Part shown: positions 18,401 to 25,989 of the stretch, one piece after another
Layout of the letters: every line of letters starts with the position of its first letter
How positions within the stretch are numbered: position 1 is the first letter of the stretch
Source: an uncultured Clostridia bacterium
GTDB taxonomy: Bacteria > Bacillota > Clostridia > Lachnospirales > Anaerotignaceae
Assembly (NCBI GenBank): GCA_902477755.1
Contig: CABSIK010000012.1
Span: 1 to 60,823, forward strand
Direction of reading: 5' to 3'
Length of the DNA: 60,823 bases
The notes under the pieces: generated by a model
Seen by the model: the letters and a program-made list of their open reading frames with translations, nothing else
Database searches by the model: none
What the model was told of the DNA's origin: nothing
Made by a program: the position numbers and the translations under genes

Positions 18401-18944
18401 TGAAAAAATCACCATAGACGAAATTTCGGCAGAATACGACAGCACTATGCTGCAACGGGTAGATGTGACAAAAGACAGTGGCTATGGCCTTTTGGTAGAA
18501 AGCTTGGATCAGACTGGGTTTACGCAAGTCAACTTGTCTTACCAATATCAATATCAAGGTGTGCCTTATTCGGGAAGCAGTGTGGTATCCCTCCAAATCC
18601 TGAAGCCTAATATCACCTTGAACCCCATTACCATTGAATTTGGGCCAAATGAGGAAAAACAAAATTATGCCTATACCAGTGAAAGCATTGCCATTCAGGT
18701 GGATGGCAGCAACATTCAGGATATTTCCATTGTGGATTTTGAAATGATCCCAGAATATACAGAATATGTATGGGCAACACCTTGGCCGGAGGGAACGACC
18801 AGCGACACTGTCTTGCTGGAACTGAACGCACCTCCTGGTAAAGAAATGACTGTTGAAATCCGAATGCAGTTTCAATTTATGTATGGGGGCAGTACCCATA
18901 TCATGTGGCAAAACCAACAGCTGATCTTGAAAAAGCAGGAGTAG
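12444..18944 (+). CDS. Giant type IV prepilin with GLUG repeats (putative pilus-borne adhesin)
   Basis: A 2166-aa protein that begins as a class III prepilin: short basic leader MRKTWGHQSG, then FTLIEMLVTVLITVILLSV, with PilD cleavage expected after Gly10 and Glu at +5. The rest is exported beta-rich sequence. Three large modules each contain GLUG-type repeats (GGLAGKLSNSEVTQSF; GALVGYNGGGVENC; GGLVGSCQKTISQCY) and end in a recurring YPxPG...HYGDW-type motif (residues about 670, 1180 and 1840). The C terminus has a Big-like Ig domain and further Ig-like beta sequence. ATG 12444 is chosen over 12438 because GAGGG sits six bases before it. Ordinary pilins have 100-250 residues. It sits directly ahead of three minor pilins and the assembly genes, so a tip or shaft adhesin is likely (inference). 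Confidence 0.88.
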   Translation: MRKTWGHQSGFTLIEMLVTVLITVILLSVSIVGINVYRNQLKITELDNAAKQIYIAAQNRAILLKGSQRLDQYVIHPDGDNRMEFVEVIPNSTGSIQTTAYFIHCSDENIKELLPEETIESLLWEGDFYIIYEPESGSIMDVFYSEEPLPVDGDFRGFYDQWRAEEKEKRMKNSPMIGYYGGEAAESGSTLSLRTPVINIYNEDTLRAEVTYWIPRLLYTMGEEDHVSIQIVLRYQDQEVVLDETNAQQNNQQEGISYYTFTSTWLLDSLEEGKQFQDLFSDDTIQMGDDFTIEAAVAYTGDLKVNGAQKTAVDNSLFAKSSTADTASIEYLRHLQNLDEAFSHVSPEKTQATQIKDIQAAAEYEFLPIQNESLQSYDGQNHKISGLTSKAATDRPSGLFSQFYGSAEKKKELKNIQLVNTNMENASYPTAALLGEGQFVQIENCQVYWQNTSEHTTNLRELLGNSTDGFQYKIKSGAEAGGLAGKLSNSEVTQSFAATLIEGNTASIGGLVGEAQQTTISQSYAASYLKGENASGLVGNVSGNIDISNAYAVGFIDSLANGKAAGLCLGNGTATIKNAYSAMLFTSANQVTNYPLCETRGNYERTYYLKSDLFHFVNEDAERGLSYEDLTDMALLGQLFDSGAFEEKDALSSNPYNLQTTLSLSVFIYPGLKGMDHFGDWGAQFQNGSLVYFEEYDEGNGTYSCGVGGGGLDSLKDKPPVKDGYGVAYLGTDFIQGIDVTLKITYESGILPKTQTITYGADKMLKMTAENKITGKIETYYVLPLPDDIVNSDYASSDFYQKITIEKDAAQKSYYYNPHFAYFTNAILPYESATDLSQLAEGLTVELRTPRHLYHLSQFDTYYASRHQYHFSQKLDLDYSLYTGYDLFPNGIGEQNPIGITAHKPFRNDYYGNSHIIRGVKVNTSGSTGKYEYIGLFGYNTGVIQDVVYFMDETTKTTVTQSGSSSKTTYMGALVGYNGGGVENCAAADVWLEADCYQYSTIYLGAMVGLNQGTIEQSLAEAKSIAVTATMSNAYVGGFAGLNNIGGIIEQSYCVGAVSASRARYGDVVAAGFAPENRGIIMKSYCAMSIGTEGGAESYGFSKDDTSQCVYLNDGNFSYNGENFTAQYNDPAAKPVNWEQLTGKMESAEITQLGMTFGTQVYGNPTENYPYPGVVTDQEEKPIHYGSWPKDMILGDMGIYYWEKTTLEGHTSYRISVLGVDLDAKTISKDSTLSTAHDDGMVVEEYGYGFFHTNDISPVLSSSNIGYGWDSAFQYGLSEENEAANESLKKLVSEEYVFHSYHTWNTDAARPQSGLYLTEQAQNNDEVPFGTWTLGSGGENFIFRLNPFFADSMSYVTQYNGFICDPQVSLDTPGSTEQNPYQVRSIQQIQFINWNMKNKNTTTVIENGFERRYEWGKEIRDPAQGNEPEFMFLSYVDFAKNKFVVNKDFYWLQTHDLYGEGVNYTPIAAFRDTVVKDGIEKSWAYGWFGGHYNGNDYTIQDLDIETSDINTTGLFGLTVNAELKNIILYSPDGTGIIRSHNTKENSTDGNWYAMGGIVGLAATTTNTTESILNCAVAGYKIIDENETCAFGGGGVGGLVGICNLELKQCTAVTDILIDFQHSSSARNVRVGGLVGSCQKTISQCYAGGEIQVGDAIKNKESKTHIGGLVGGFYMKTLDITSSMIIQSDASQPSYINESYSFVTLPNADKLNKDSKLFVVGGRGEIAYGGKFLCIYRNCYYLDQALRNNTTKEQRDRILDYTATGVTSCTYKELSTDGAVFKKFVNDFGFGAVTTQSSLGAVIDGRYSFGTSNYLLGQNYPFPTILTQSSDLVKDGKANVHYGDWIYPGIKREDGALPISLDLFADYREQEGAAIWTETLYLSNLNSGGSWQAEAEDQTIADVSLSPAGEGQQTLKVVAKKSGSTKVQITYTATDGKPYPLTIDVNISANLQVMAETLPVIVFQNETATMDLKLRDTAGANLPASLAEKITIDEISAEYDSTMLQRVDVTKDSGYGLLVESLDQTGFTQVNLSYQYQYQGVPYSGSSVVSLQILKPNITLNPITIEFGPNEEKQNYAYTSESIAIQVDGSNIQDISIVDFEMIPEYTEYVWATPWPEGTTSDTVLLELNAPPGKEMTVEIRMQFQFMYGGSTHIMWQNQQLILKKQE

Positions 18945-18963
18945 GATTTGCCTTACCATGGAA

Positions 18964-18987
18964 TAGGTGGCGCGTCTGCGCCACCTA
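18964..18987 (+). other. Strong intercistronic hairpin between giant prepilin and minor pilins
   Basis: A perfect 10-bp stem, TAGGTGGCGC (18964-18973) with GCGCCACCTA (18978-18987), has a GTCT loop. No T tract follows, so it is not a normal terminator. An RNA-processing or stability element that sets different levels for adhesin and pilins is a reasonable guess. Confidence 0.6.
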
Positions 18988-19010
18988 TGATTGAAAAAAA
19001 GGGGAATGTT

Positions 19011-19688
19011 ATGACAAAACGGGTGTTTAAAAAATTAAAAAGCCGCCGCGGTGCATCTTTTTTATTGGCGCTTTTGTTTTTTCTGCTTTGCTCCATGGTG
19101 GCTTCTTCCATACTGATGTCTTCCGTTTCTAACGCGGGAAAGATCAACAGCAACAAAGAAGAACATCAAACCTATTTCATTCTTTCTTCCGCGGTGCAGT
19201 TGATTTGTGATGACTTAAATCAATCAAAATATCGGGGAAAGTATACCTATACCGTGTATACGGAAGGCGAAGGGGATGAGCTTCGTGAAATAAAAAAGAT
19301 CATACAGAAAGAAGGAAGCTATGATGGCATTTTGGCAGGCAGCCTGCAAAAAGATTTTGACAGCCTCTTTGCCAGTGAAATGAAAAAGACAAAGCCTGAC
19401 GATGTTGTGGCTGAGGGCTTGAAAGAAGCAGCCATCTTGCCCCATACCTTAAAGATCAAAACCCAAACGGGCACAGCTATGGATGAAGCGGTGGTGCAGG
19501 TGGAACTGAAAGTGGTGGATTCTTATGCGGTGGAGATGGTAGCTTCTTTAGATGGTTATACCATATTGGCTGAAATCACGCCAAATTCCACAAAGCCAAC
19601 CCTTTCTGCACTGTTGACACTAGGCACTTATGAAACGGAGCCCATGGAGTGGAAAATCGGCTGGATCACCGTGGATGGATACGAATAA
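19011..19688 (+). CDS. Minor pilin/PilX- or GspK-like protein
   Basis: A 225-aa protein with basic N terminus (MTKRVFKKLKSRRG), one hydrophobic helix (ASFLLALLFFLLCSMVAS) and a polar exported domain. The leader ends in Gly like a prepilin, but the +5 residue is Leu, not Glu. Loss of Glu5 is typical of GspK/PilX-type minor pilins placed at the filament tip. I chose ATG 19011, after AGGGGAATGTT; the frame is open upstream to 18948. It belongs to the minor-pilin cluster with the next two genes. Sequence is too divergent to assign an orthologue. Confidence 0.75.
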   Translation: MTKRVFKKLKSRRGASFLLALLFFLLCSMVASSILMSSVSNAGKINSNKEEHQTYFILSSAVQLICDDLNQSKYRGKYTYTVYTEGEGDELREIKKIIQKEGSYDGILAGSLQKDFDSLFASEMKKTKPDDVVAEGLKEAAILPHTLKIKTQTGTAMDEAVVQVELKVVDSYAVEMVASLDGYTILAEITPNSTKPTLSALLTLGTYETEPMEWKIGWITVDGYE

Positions 19689-19704
19689 CAATGGGGGAGT
19701 TGGT

Positions 19705-20019
19705 ATGAAAAAAGTACAACGCAAATTGCGAAGCAAAAAGGGAGAAACTCTGGTGGAAGTGATTGCTGCTATTTTGATCTGTGTCTTATCCGTTTCTTTG
19801 CTGATGGGTGGGGTTGCGGCATCTGCGGCAATCAATAAGAGTGCGGAAAGTACAGATCAGATGTTTTATGAAACCCTCAGTCAGGCTGAAACAAAACAAA
19901 CGCCGTTGTCCATTGAGGATGCTAAGGTGGTAATCAAAGAAGATCTGATGGAAACAGAAGTGCCCATCAAGTTGTATGGCGGAGAAGGAATGTATTCGTA
20001 TGGAATTTCTAAAGAATAA
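19705..20019 (+). CDS. Small minor prepilin
   Basis: 104 aa. The leader MKKVQRKLRSKKG is followed by ETLVEVIAAILICVLSVSLL: Gly before the cleavage point and Glu at +5, as in type IV prepilins. Only about 65 residues follow the helix, so the head domain is tiny. ATG 19705 follows GGGGGAGTTGGT. Its end overlaps the start of the next gene by 20 bp, which points to translational coupling. Confidence 0.8.
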   Translation: MKKVQRKLRSKKGETLVEVIAAILICVLSVSLLMGGVAASAAINKSAESTDQMFYETLSQAETKQTPLSIEDAKVVIKEDLMETEVPIKLYGGEGMYSYGISKE

Positions 20020-20512
20020 GATCAAATGTAAATTATTTCATAAACAAAGGCGAAAGAAGGGTCTGACGGTGGTGGAAATGCTGGCGGCGGCAGCCATACT
20101 GTCCCTGCTTTCCATGATCCTTTCTACGGGTATATTTCTGGCGCAGGATAGTTACAACGAAATGACATCCGAGGCCGAAACGGAACTTTTGCTTTCCACC
20201 ATCAGCAATGTCCTTTCCAATGAACTGCGCTTTGCCAGAGATGTGGTGGAGGATGAGGGCGTATTGCAGCGGTATACCAGCATGAACTATGGTAAAAATA
20301 CCACCATTTCCATCAGCGAGCAGGGGCAGCTTTTGGCTAAGGAAAAACTGATGCTGGCTTCTGGAGCCTATGGCAATGGGGATTATAAAATCACGGATTT
20401 GGAAATTTTGTATGATGCGGAAGGTAATTTCCGTGTTTCTGTTCTTGTGGAAAGCAAAACAGGCACTGTAGCGGAAACAAACTTTGACATCAGATGTTTA
20501 AATAAGTCTTAA
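20000..20512 (+). CDS. Minor prepilin, PilW/GspJ-like
   Basis: 170 aa. The leader ends KQRRKKG, then LTVVEMLAAAAILSLLSMIL with Glu at +5, then an exported beta-rich domain. The start at 20000 uses GGAGAAGGA (19981-19989) inside the preceding gene; an alternative in-frame ATG lies at 19976. It completes a set of three minor pilins that probably prime filament assembly or carry the giant prepilin. Assignment to PilW/GspJ rests on gene order and size, not on close similarity. Confidence 0.78.
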   Translation: MEFLKNKIKCKLFHKQRRKKGLTVVEMLAAAAILSLLSMILSTGIFLAQDSYNEMTSEAETELLLSTISNVLSNELRFARDVVEDEGVLQRYTSMNYGKNTTISISEQGQLLAKEKLMLASGAYGNGDYKITDLEILYDAEGNFRVSVLVESKTGTVAETNFDIRCLNKS

Positions 20513-20528
20513 ATGGGGGAAACGAAAT

Positions 20529-22235
20529 ATGAAATATACTAGATTGGGCGACTTGCTTGTGGGCAATGGCACCATCACACAAGAGCAGCTGCAAGAAGCG
20601 CTGCAAATGCAAAAGGAAAACGGCAAACGACTTGGGGATGTGCTCAGAGAAAATCATATCATCACCGAATCTCAGGTGATTGAAGCCTTGATGACCCAGT
20701 TGGGGTTGGAATTTATTGATCTGAACGCCCAGAATATTTCTTCAGAAATGGCGCAGGTTTTGCCAAAAGGCATTGCAAAAAAATATAATGTTCTCCCCAT
20801 CAAGGCAAATCGAACGGAATTATATCTGGCCATGGCAGATCCCTTGAACTTTTCGGCCATCGAAGAAGTTTCTGCCGCCACAAGAAAGCAAGTTATTCCC
20901 ATGATTGCCACAGAAAGTGCCGTGGAAAGAGCCGTCCAAAATTTGTACAGCAACCAAGGCACCATGAAGGCCATCGAGGATATGCGGAAAGACTTGGTGG
21001 GGGATCAAAGTATACCAGCGCCTATTTTTGTAGGTGATAATCTGCAAATTGCTGGCGACGATGAGGACGAAAACTCCGCCCCCACCATCCGTCTTGTCAA
21101 TTCCATCATTGATCGGGCATTTACGGAAAATGCCAGTGATATCCATTTGGAGCCGACCAGCTCGCAAATTGTGATTCGTATGAGAATTGATGGCGTATTA
21201 AGAAAAATTATTGATGTACCAAGACAGCTGCAAATGTCAGTGATTTCTCGTATCAAAATCATGGCGCAAATGGACATTGCACAAAAAAATATTCCTCAGG
21301 ATGGCCGCATCAATATTTCTGTCCAAAATCAAAAAATTGACTTGCGTGTGTCTTCCATTCCCACCATTTTTGGCGAAAAAATTGTCATTCGTCTGCTTCG
21401 GCGAGATACGAATATCATCTCCATTGATGGGATTGGTCTGGAAGGAGAAAACAAAAAAGCCTTTTTACAGCTTTTGGATAATCACAAAGAAGGCGTATTA
21501 TTGGTGGTGGGGCCCACCGGTTCCGGTAAGACGTCAACCATGTATACCATGATTAACTACAAAAAAAGCGAAGAAGTGAACCTGATTTCTCTGGAAGATC
21601 CTGTGGAATACCATATTGATGGGGTTTGTCAGGTGCAGATCAATGAAAAAGTGGATTTGACCTTTGCCAATGCCCTGCGTGCTGTGCTGCGTCAGGATCC
21701 AGACATCATTGCTGTGGGGGAAATTCGTGATGGCGAAACGGCAGAAATTGCCATGCGAGCGGCTATGACCGGACATATGGTGATGACCACCATCCACACC
21801 AATGACGCTTTGTCCTCCATAGACCGTCTGTTGGATATTGGTGTGGAACCATATCTGATTTCCGGTGCCGTTCGGGGTATCATTTCCCAGCGGCTGGTCA
21901 GAAAAATTTGTCCCAACTGCAAACGGCCTTATTCCCCTTCTCAAGAGGAAGTGGAGCTTTTGGGTCTGCCCTTGGATGGTCAGTACACCTTCTATCATGG
22001 GGAGGGATGTTCCGACTGTTTCCAGACGGGGTATCGAGGCAGAACAGCAGTCTTTGAAATATTGACCATGACACCGGAAATCAGAAGGGCTATTCACAGC
22101 CGTTCCCTTTCCCAGATGGAAGAAGCCGTCGGCAAATCCACCTTCCATCCCATCATGGAAAACTGTGCCACATTGGTGCAGCATGGAGTCACAACAGTGG
22201 AAGAAATTTTACGAGTAGTGGGGAGAGAATCATGA
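20529..22235 (+). CDS. pilB: Type IV pilus extension ATPase PilB
   Basis: 568-aa cytoplasmic GspE/PilB-family secretion ATPase that drives pilin polymerisation. An N-terminal MshEN/GspE-N domain (residues about 1-150; RLGDLLVGNGTITQEQL) is followed by the ATPase core. Walker A is GPTGSGKTS (near 328), the Asp box is LEDPVEYH, Walker B is PDIIAVGEIRDGETAEIA and the His box is MTTIHTND. The C-terminal tetracysteine zinc motif is present (CPNC and CSDC), as in extension ATPases. Stop overlaps the pilT start by 4 bp. MshEN domains in some PilB proteins bind c-di-GMP, which would fit the neighbouring cyclases, but this was not tested. Confidence 0.97.
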   Translation: MKYTRLGDLLVGNGTITQEQLQEALQMQKENGKRLGDVLRENHIITESQVIEALMTQLGLEFIDLNAQNISSEMAQVLPKGIAKKYNVLPIKANRTELYLAMADPLNFSAIEEVSAATRKQVIPMIATESAVERAVQNLYSNQGTMKAIEDMRKDLVGDQSIPAPIFVGDNLQIAGDDEDENSAPTIRLVNSIIDRAFTENASDIHLEPTSSQIVIRMRIDGVLRKIIDVPRQLQMSVISRIKIMAQMDIAQKNIPQDGRINISVQNQKIDLRVSSIPTIFGEKIVIRLLRRDTNIISIDGIGLEGENKKAFLQLLDNHKEGVLLVVGPTGSGKTSTMYTMINYKKSEEVNLISLEDPVEYHIDGVCQVQINEKVDLTFANALRAVLRQDPDIIAVGEIRDGETAEIAMRAAMTGHMVMTTIHTNDALSSIDRLLDIGVEPYLISGAVRGIISQRLVRKICPNCKRPYSPSQEEVELLGLPLDGQYTFYHGEGCSDCFQTGYRGRTAVFEILTMTPEIRRAIHSRSLSQMEEAVGKSTFHPIMENCATLVQHGVTTVEEILRVVGRES

Positions 22236-23314
22236 TTGGTATTGAAGAATACATAAAAAAAGCAAGTGAGGAAGGCGCTTCCGATGTGCATCTGGTGGCA
22301 GGCCTTCCGCCTAAATACCGTTTGGATGGGGCTATCGTCAACTTGGATCAGCAATGTTTGGATGGGCAAAAATGCAAAGAAATTGCCAAAGAATTGGCTG
22401 GTGAAGCATTTGAAACATTGGAAAAAGTGGGCGAAATTGATATGGCCGTTACGGTGGCCAATGTGCGTTGCAGAGTGAATTTGTTCCGGCAGCAGGGTCA
22501 TTATTCCGTAGCCATCCGTTTGCTGAAAGACCAAATTCCTGCACTGGAAACATTGGGTCTGCCGGAAGTAGTAAAAGAATTCGCCCAATATAAACAGGGG
22601 CTTGTGCTTATTACCGGCGAAACTGGTTCCGGCAAATCCACCACATTGGCTGCCCTGTTAAACACCATCAATCATACCAAAAGTCTGCACATTTTGACTT
22701 TGGAAGACCCAGTGGAATATATTTATCAGCCGGAAAAATGCGTCATCAATCAACGGGAAATCGGCAAAGATACCATGAGTTTTGCTGCAGGGTTAAGAGC
22801 GGCGCTGCGAGAAGATCCGGATGTGATACTGGTGGGAGAAATGCGGGATCTGGATACCATTCAAACGGCATTGACTGCCGCCGAAACAGGTCACTTGGTT
22901 TTTGGTACTGTGCATACCAATTCCGCTGCTGACTCCATCGACCGCATTGTGGACGTTTTCCCAGCTGAGCGTCAGCAGCAGATTCGTTTGCAGCTTTCCA
23001 TGACTTTGAAAGCCGTGCTGAGCCAGCAGCTTTTGCCCAGAAAGAATCAGCCAGGGCGGGTGTTGGCCTGTGAAGTGATGAAAACCGATGACGCCATTCG
23101 CAACCTGATTCGGGAAGGCAAAACACCGCAAATTCAAAATGCTATCCAAACAATGGGCAGTGTTGGAAATATTTTGATGGATCGCGCATTGCAAAATTTG
23201 TACCGCAATGGCACCATTTCTTTGGAAACGTATGAGGAGGCAGCCAATACGCCTTTGACGGCGCAAAAGGGCATGATGCCTTCTGGTCAGCCACCTCGTG
23301 GTTTTCTGCGATAA
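22232..23314 (+). CDS. pilT: Type IV pilus retraction ATPase PilT
   Basis: 360-aa hexameric ATPase that depolymerises the pilus for twitching. Walker A is GETGSGKST (near 129), the Asp box is LEDPVEYI, Walker B is PDVILVGEMRDLDTIQTA and the His box is GTVHTNSA. The retraction-type AIRLLK-like stretch (AIRLLKDQIPALETLGLP) is present, and there is no zinc tetracysteine, unlike PilB. It starts with ATG inside the end of pilB (ATGA overlap). Its presence means these pili can probably retract. Confidence 0.97.
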   Translation: MIGIEEYIKKASEEGASDVHLVAGLPPKYRLDGAIVNLDQQCLDGQKCKEIAKELAGEAFETLEKVGEIDMAVTVANVRCRVNLFRQQGHYSVAIRLLKDQIPALETLGLPEVVKEFAQYKQGLVLITGETGSGKSTTLAALLNTINHTKSLHILTLEDPVEYIYQPEKCVINQREIGKDTMSFAAGLRAALREDPDVILVGEMRDLDTIQTALTAAETGHLVFGTVHTNSAADSIDRIVDVFPAERQQQIRLQLSMTLKAVLSQQLLPRKNQPGRVLACEVMKTDDAIRNLIREGKTPQIQNAIQTMGSVGNILMDRALQNLYRNGTISLETYEEAANTPLTAQKGMMPSGQPPRGFLR

Positions 23315-23326
23315 GGAGGGGGAAAG

Positions 23327-24532
23327 ATGCCAGCTTATCATTATGAAGCCCTGCACGCCAATGGTGATGTGGCCGAAGGCGTTGTGGAGGCCAGAAATCG
23401 GGATGATGCCGTAGCCCAAATCCGCAGAAGCTATGAGGTCGTGCTGCGGCTGGATGAAGTAAAGCAGTCCATACCGGATCCACTGCAAAAATTTAGAAAG
23501 CTGAACTGGAAGGCTCTTGCCCTGATGTGCAAACAGTTTTCCATCATTTTAAAGGCGGGGTTGCCCTTAGTGCAGGCCGTGGACTTGGTGGCAAGCCAAG
23601 TTTCCGATAAAGTGCTGAAAAATTTGCTGACAAAAGTGTCTGAAGACATTGCCAATGGTTGGAGCTTGGCATACAGCTTTTCCCAAGAGGGCATGGGCCG
23701 CCTGCCGCTGACATTCATTGAAACCATTCGTGCCGGCGAGGAATCGGGGGATTTGGTCAGAGCCTTTGAGCGGATGAGCATATACTATGGCCGAATCACA
23801 AAAACAAGAACCAAGGCCACCAGTGCTATGGTTTATCCGGCGTTTTTGATGGTAGCGGCGGCACTGGTCATTACGGTGATTATGACCTATGCGGTGCCCA
23901 GTTTTTCGTCCGCATTCCTTTCCATGGGGATGGAATTGCCCCTGCCTACGCGCATTGTCATTGCTGTTTCCAACTTTTTTAATCGCTATTTATGGATTTT
24001 GATTTGTTTGCTTGCTTTCATTGGATTTCTGCTTCGGCTTTATGGCAATACGGACAAAGGCCGGGTGAAATTTTCTAAGGCGAAGCTGGGCGTACCCATC
24101 ATTGGAAAAATCACTGTGATGACATCGGCAAGTCAGTTTGCCCATACCATGTCGGCCATGCTTTCGGCAGGTATGCCCATATTAAACGCCTTGGACATTG
24201 CCTCCCGTTCGGTGAGCAATGCCCATTTGTCCAGACAGCTGCAAGACATTATCCCCGGTGTGGAGTCCGGCCAGTCTTTGGGCAGCTGTATGAGATATTG
24301 TCCGGATATGCCTCCTATGCTGGTTCACATGACAGCCATGGGGGAAAGCACCGGCACCTTGGAATATACGCTGGAGGTGCAGGGAGAATATTACGATAAT
24401 GAAGTTGATACACTGACGGCAAGGGCACTTTCTCTGTTGGAGCCCATCATCATTTGTATTATGGCCGTGATTGTCGTTTGTATTTTGGCGTCCATTTATC
24501 TGCCATTGTTCAGTTTGTATGGCGCCTTGTAA
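23327..24532 (+). CDS. pilC: Type IV pilus inner-membrane platform protein PilC
   Basis: 401 aa with two tandem GspF/PilC domains (FSIILKAGLPLVQAVDL and TMSAMLSAGMPILNALDI) and three membrane segments (about 170-190, 220-245, 375-398). PilC couples the ATPases to pilin insertion at the membrane. AAGGAGGGGG precedes ATG 23327, 12 bp after pilT. Confidence 0.96.
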   Translation: MPAYHYEALHANGDVAEGVVEARNRDDAVAQIRRSYEVVLRLDEVKQSIPDPLQKFRKLNWKALALMCKQFSIILKAGLPLVQAVDLVASQVSDKVLKNLLTKVSEDIANGWSLAYSFSQEGMGRLPLTFIETIRAGEESGDLVRAFERMSIYYGRITKTRTKATSAMVYPAFLMVAAALVITVIMTYAVPSFSSAFLSMGMELPLPTRIVIAVSNFFNRYLWILICLLAFIGFLLRLYGNTDKGRVKFSKAKLGVPIIGKITVMTSASQFAHTMSAMLSAGMPILNALDIASRSVSNAHLSRQLQDIIPGVESGQSLGSCMRYCPDMPPMLVHMTAMGESTGTLEYTLEVQGEYYDNEVDTLTARALSLLEPIIICIMAVIVVCILASIYLPLFSLYGAL

Positions 24533-24617
24533 TGGAGTATTTTGGTGGCCACTCCCACTGAAAATATATTTAATAAAAAGAATACCAAAAGGGTCCTATA
24601 TATAAGGAGGGTACGTT

Positions 24618-25061
24618 ATGAAAATCAAAGAAAGACTGAAAAAATCCGGCGGTTTCACCTTGATTGAAATGCTGATTGTCGTAGCGATCATTGCTATTTT
24701 GGTGGCTGTGTCCATTCCTATGGTAAGCTCTAATTTGAATGAAGCAAAGGATGCTACAGACGAAGCAAACGAAAGAGCCGCGAAAGCTGCTGCGATGATT
24801 ACTTATATGACATCAGAAACAGAAATTGCAGAAGACGCAACTTATAACTATGATGCTGCAAAAGGGATTTTGGTTGCTAAGGAAACAGAGCCAACAGGTT
24901 ATGGTCAATGCAGTGACCATAAAGATGATTATATCCAAGTTAAATTTGAAGATGCAACTCCTTCAGATGACACGGATGATACACTGGTACCAAATTTAAC
25001 TTGGACAGGAGACGGTTCTGGTACTACTGGTACTGCTCACGGGGATAAAACAACTGAGTAA
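24618..25061 (+). CDS. pilA: Major type IV prepilin PilA
   Basis: 147 aa. Leader MKIKERLKKSGG, then the classic FTLIEMLIVVAIIAILVAVS with Glu at +5; cleavage after Gly12. The remaining head domain is short, acidic and Thr/Asp-rich. It has a single Cys, so there is no disulphide loop of the Gram-negative kind. TATAAGGAGGG gives a strong ribosome site. An 85-bp gap precedes it and a strong hairpin follows it, which suits separate, high expression of the major subunit. Confidence 0.93.
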   Translation: MKIKERLKKSGGFTLIEMLIVVAIIAILVAVSIPMVSSNLNEAKDATDEANERAAKAAAMITYMTSETEIAEDATYNYDAAKGILVAKETEPTGYGQCSDHKDDYIQVKFEDATPSDDTDDTLVPNLTWTGDGSGTTGTAHGDKTTE

Positions 25062-25075
25062 TTAATTTATATCTT

Positions 25076-25109
25076 TTTCGCCGCCGGAGGGGTGGTTCCG
25101 GCGGCGAAA
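25076..25109 (+). other. Perfect 13-bp hairpin after pilA, no T tract
   Basis: TTTCGCCGCCGGA (25076-25088) pairs with TCCGGCGGCGAAA (25097-25109). It is very stable but is followed by TCAAAC, not T. It may protect the pilA 3' end or act as a processing site while letting some transcription reach pilD-pilO. Confidence 0.65.
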
Positions 25110-25182
25110 TCAAACTAACTTTGCATAAGGTCAAAGATGCTTTGGGTTTATGCAAAATGAGTTTACAAAGGATGGAAGAAAC

Positions 25183-25971
25183 ATGGATTGGGATTTCTTT
25201 TTGAAAGTATATACGGGTTTTTGGATGTTTCTGCTGGGCAGTGTCATGGGCAGCTTTTTGGACTGTTTGGCTGACCGCTTGGTTCGCGGACAATCCCCTT
25301 TTCGGGGCAGGTCCCATTGTGATGCCTGCGGCCATGTCCTTGCCCCTAGGGATTTGATTCCCATGGTCAGTTTTCTGGCATCTGGTGGCAGGTGCAGATA
25401 TTGCAGTCATCCCATTCCCAAAGAGTGTTTTTGGGCAGAAGGGATAATGGCGTTGGTGTTTTTGGCCTTGGGGCTGAAAATTGGGCTGAAATGGCAGCTT
25501 TTGATGGTTGTCATCCTTGCCTGTGTGCTTTTTGCCATTGCGCTCATAGACTGGAAAACCCATACCATCCCTGATGGGGCACTGGTGTTGCTTATCCTCA
25601 ATCGACTGGTATTTTTCCTCTGTTTGGAGGGATTCTCTTTGGAGGGATTGGGGCGGATGGCCATTGGAGCATGCAGCATGTCGGTGCCACTGTTGTTTCT
25701 TTCGCTGGGTATGGATGCCTTGTTGAAAAAAGAAACCATGGGCGGCGGCGACATCAAGCTGCTGTTCGTTTTGGGGATGTACCTTGACTGGCTTCAAATG
25801 CTTCTTTTGATTTTTGTTGCCTGTTTGCTTGCTTTGCTGTATTATTTTTTTCGATATAAAAAAGAAATGCGGACGGAAATACCCTTTGGGCCATTTTTAT
25901 CTGGTGCATGGGTAGTGGTGTTTTTGTTTGGAGAAGGCTTTCTCCAATGGTATCAATCATTGCTATTTTAA
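25183..25971 (+). CDS. pilD: Prepilin peptidase/N-methyltransferase PilD
   Basis: About 262 aa, polytopic. The N-terminal methyltransferase-type domain has two CxxC pairs (CDACGH, CRYCSH). The A24 aspartyl protease domain carries the catalytic Asp in DWKTHTIPDG and in GGGDIKLL. It cleaves and methylates every prepilin encoded here, including the giant one. I prefer ATG 25183 (AAAGGATGG upstream) to ATG 25150, which lacks a good ribosome site. Confidence 0.95.
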   Translation: MDWDFFLKVYTGFWMFLLGSVMGSFLDCLADRLVRGQSPFRGRSHCDACGHVLAPRDLIPMVSFLASGGRCRYCSHPIPKECFWAEGIMALVFLALGLKIGLKWQLLMVVILACVLFAIALIDWKTHTIPDGALVLLILNRLVFFLCLEGFSLEGLGRMAIGACSMSVPLLFLSLGMDALLKKETMGGGDIKLLFVLGMYLDWLQMLLLIFVACLLALLYYFFRYKKEMRTEIPFGPFLSGAWVVVFLFGEGFLQWYQSLLF

Positions 25972-25989
25972 ATTTTGGGGGATTTGTTT

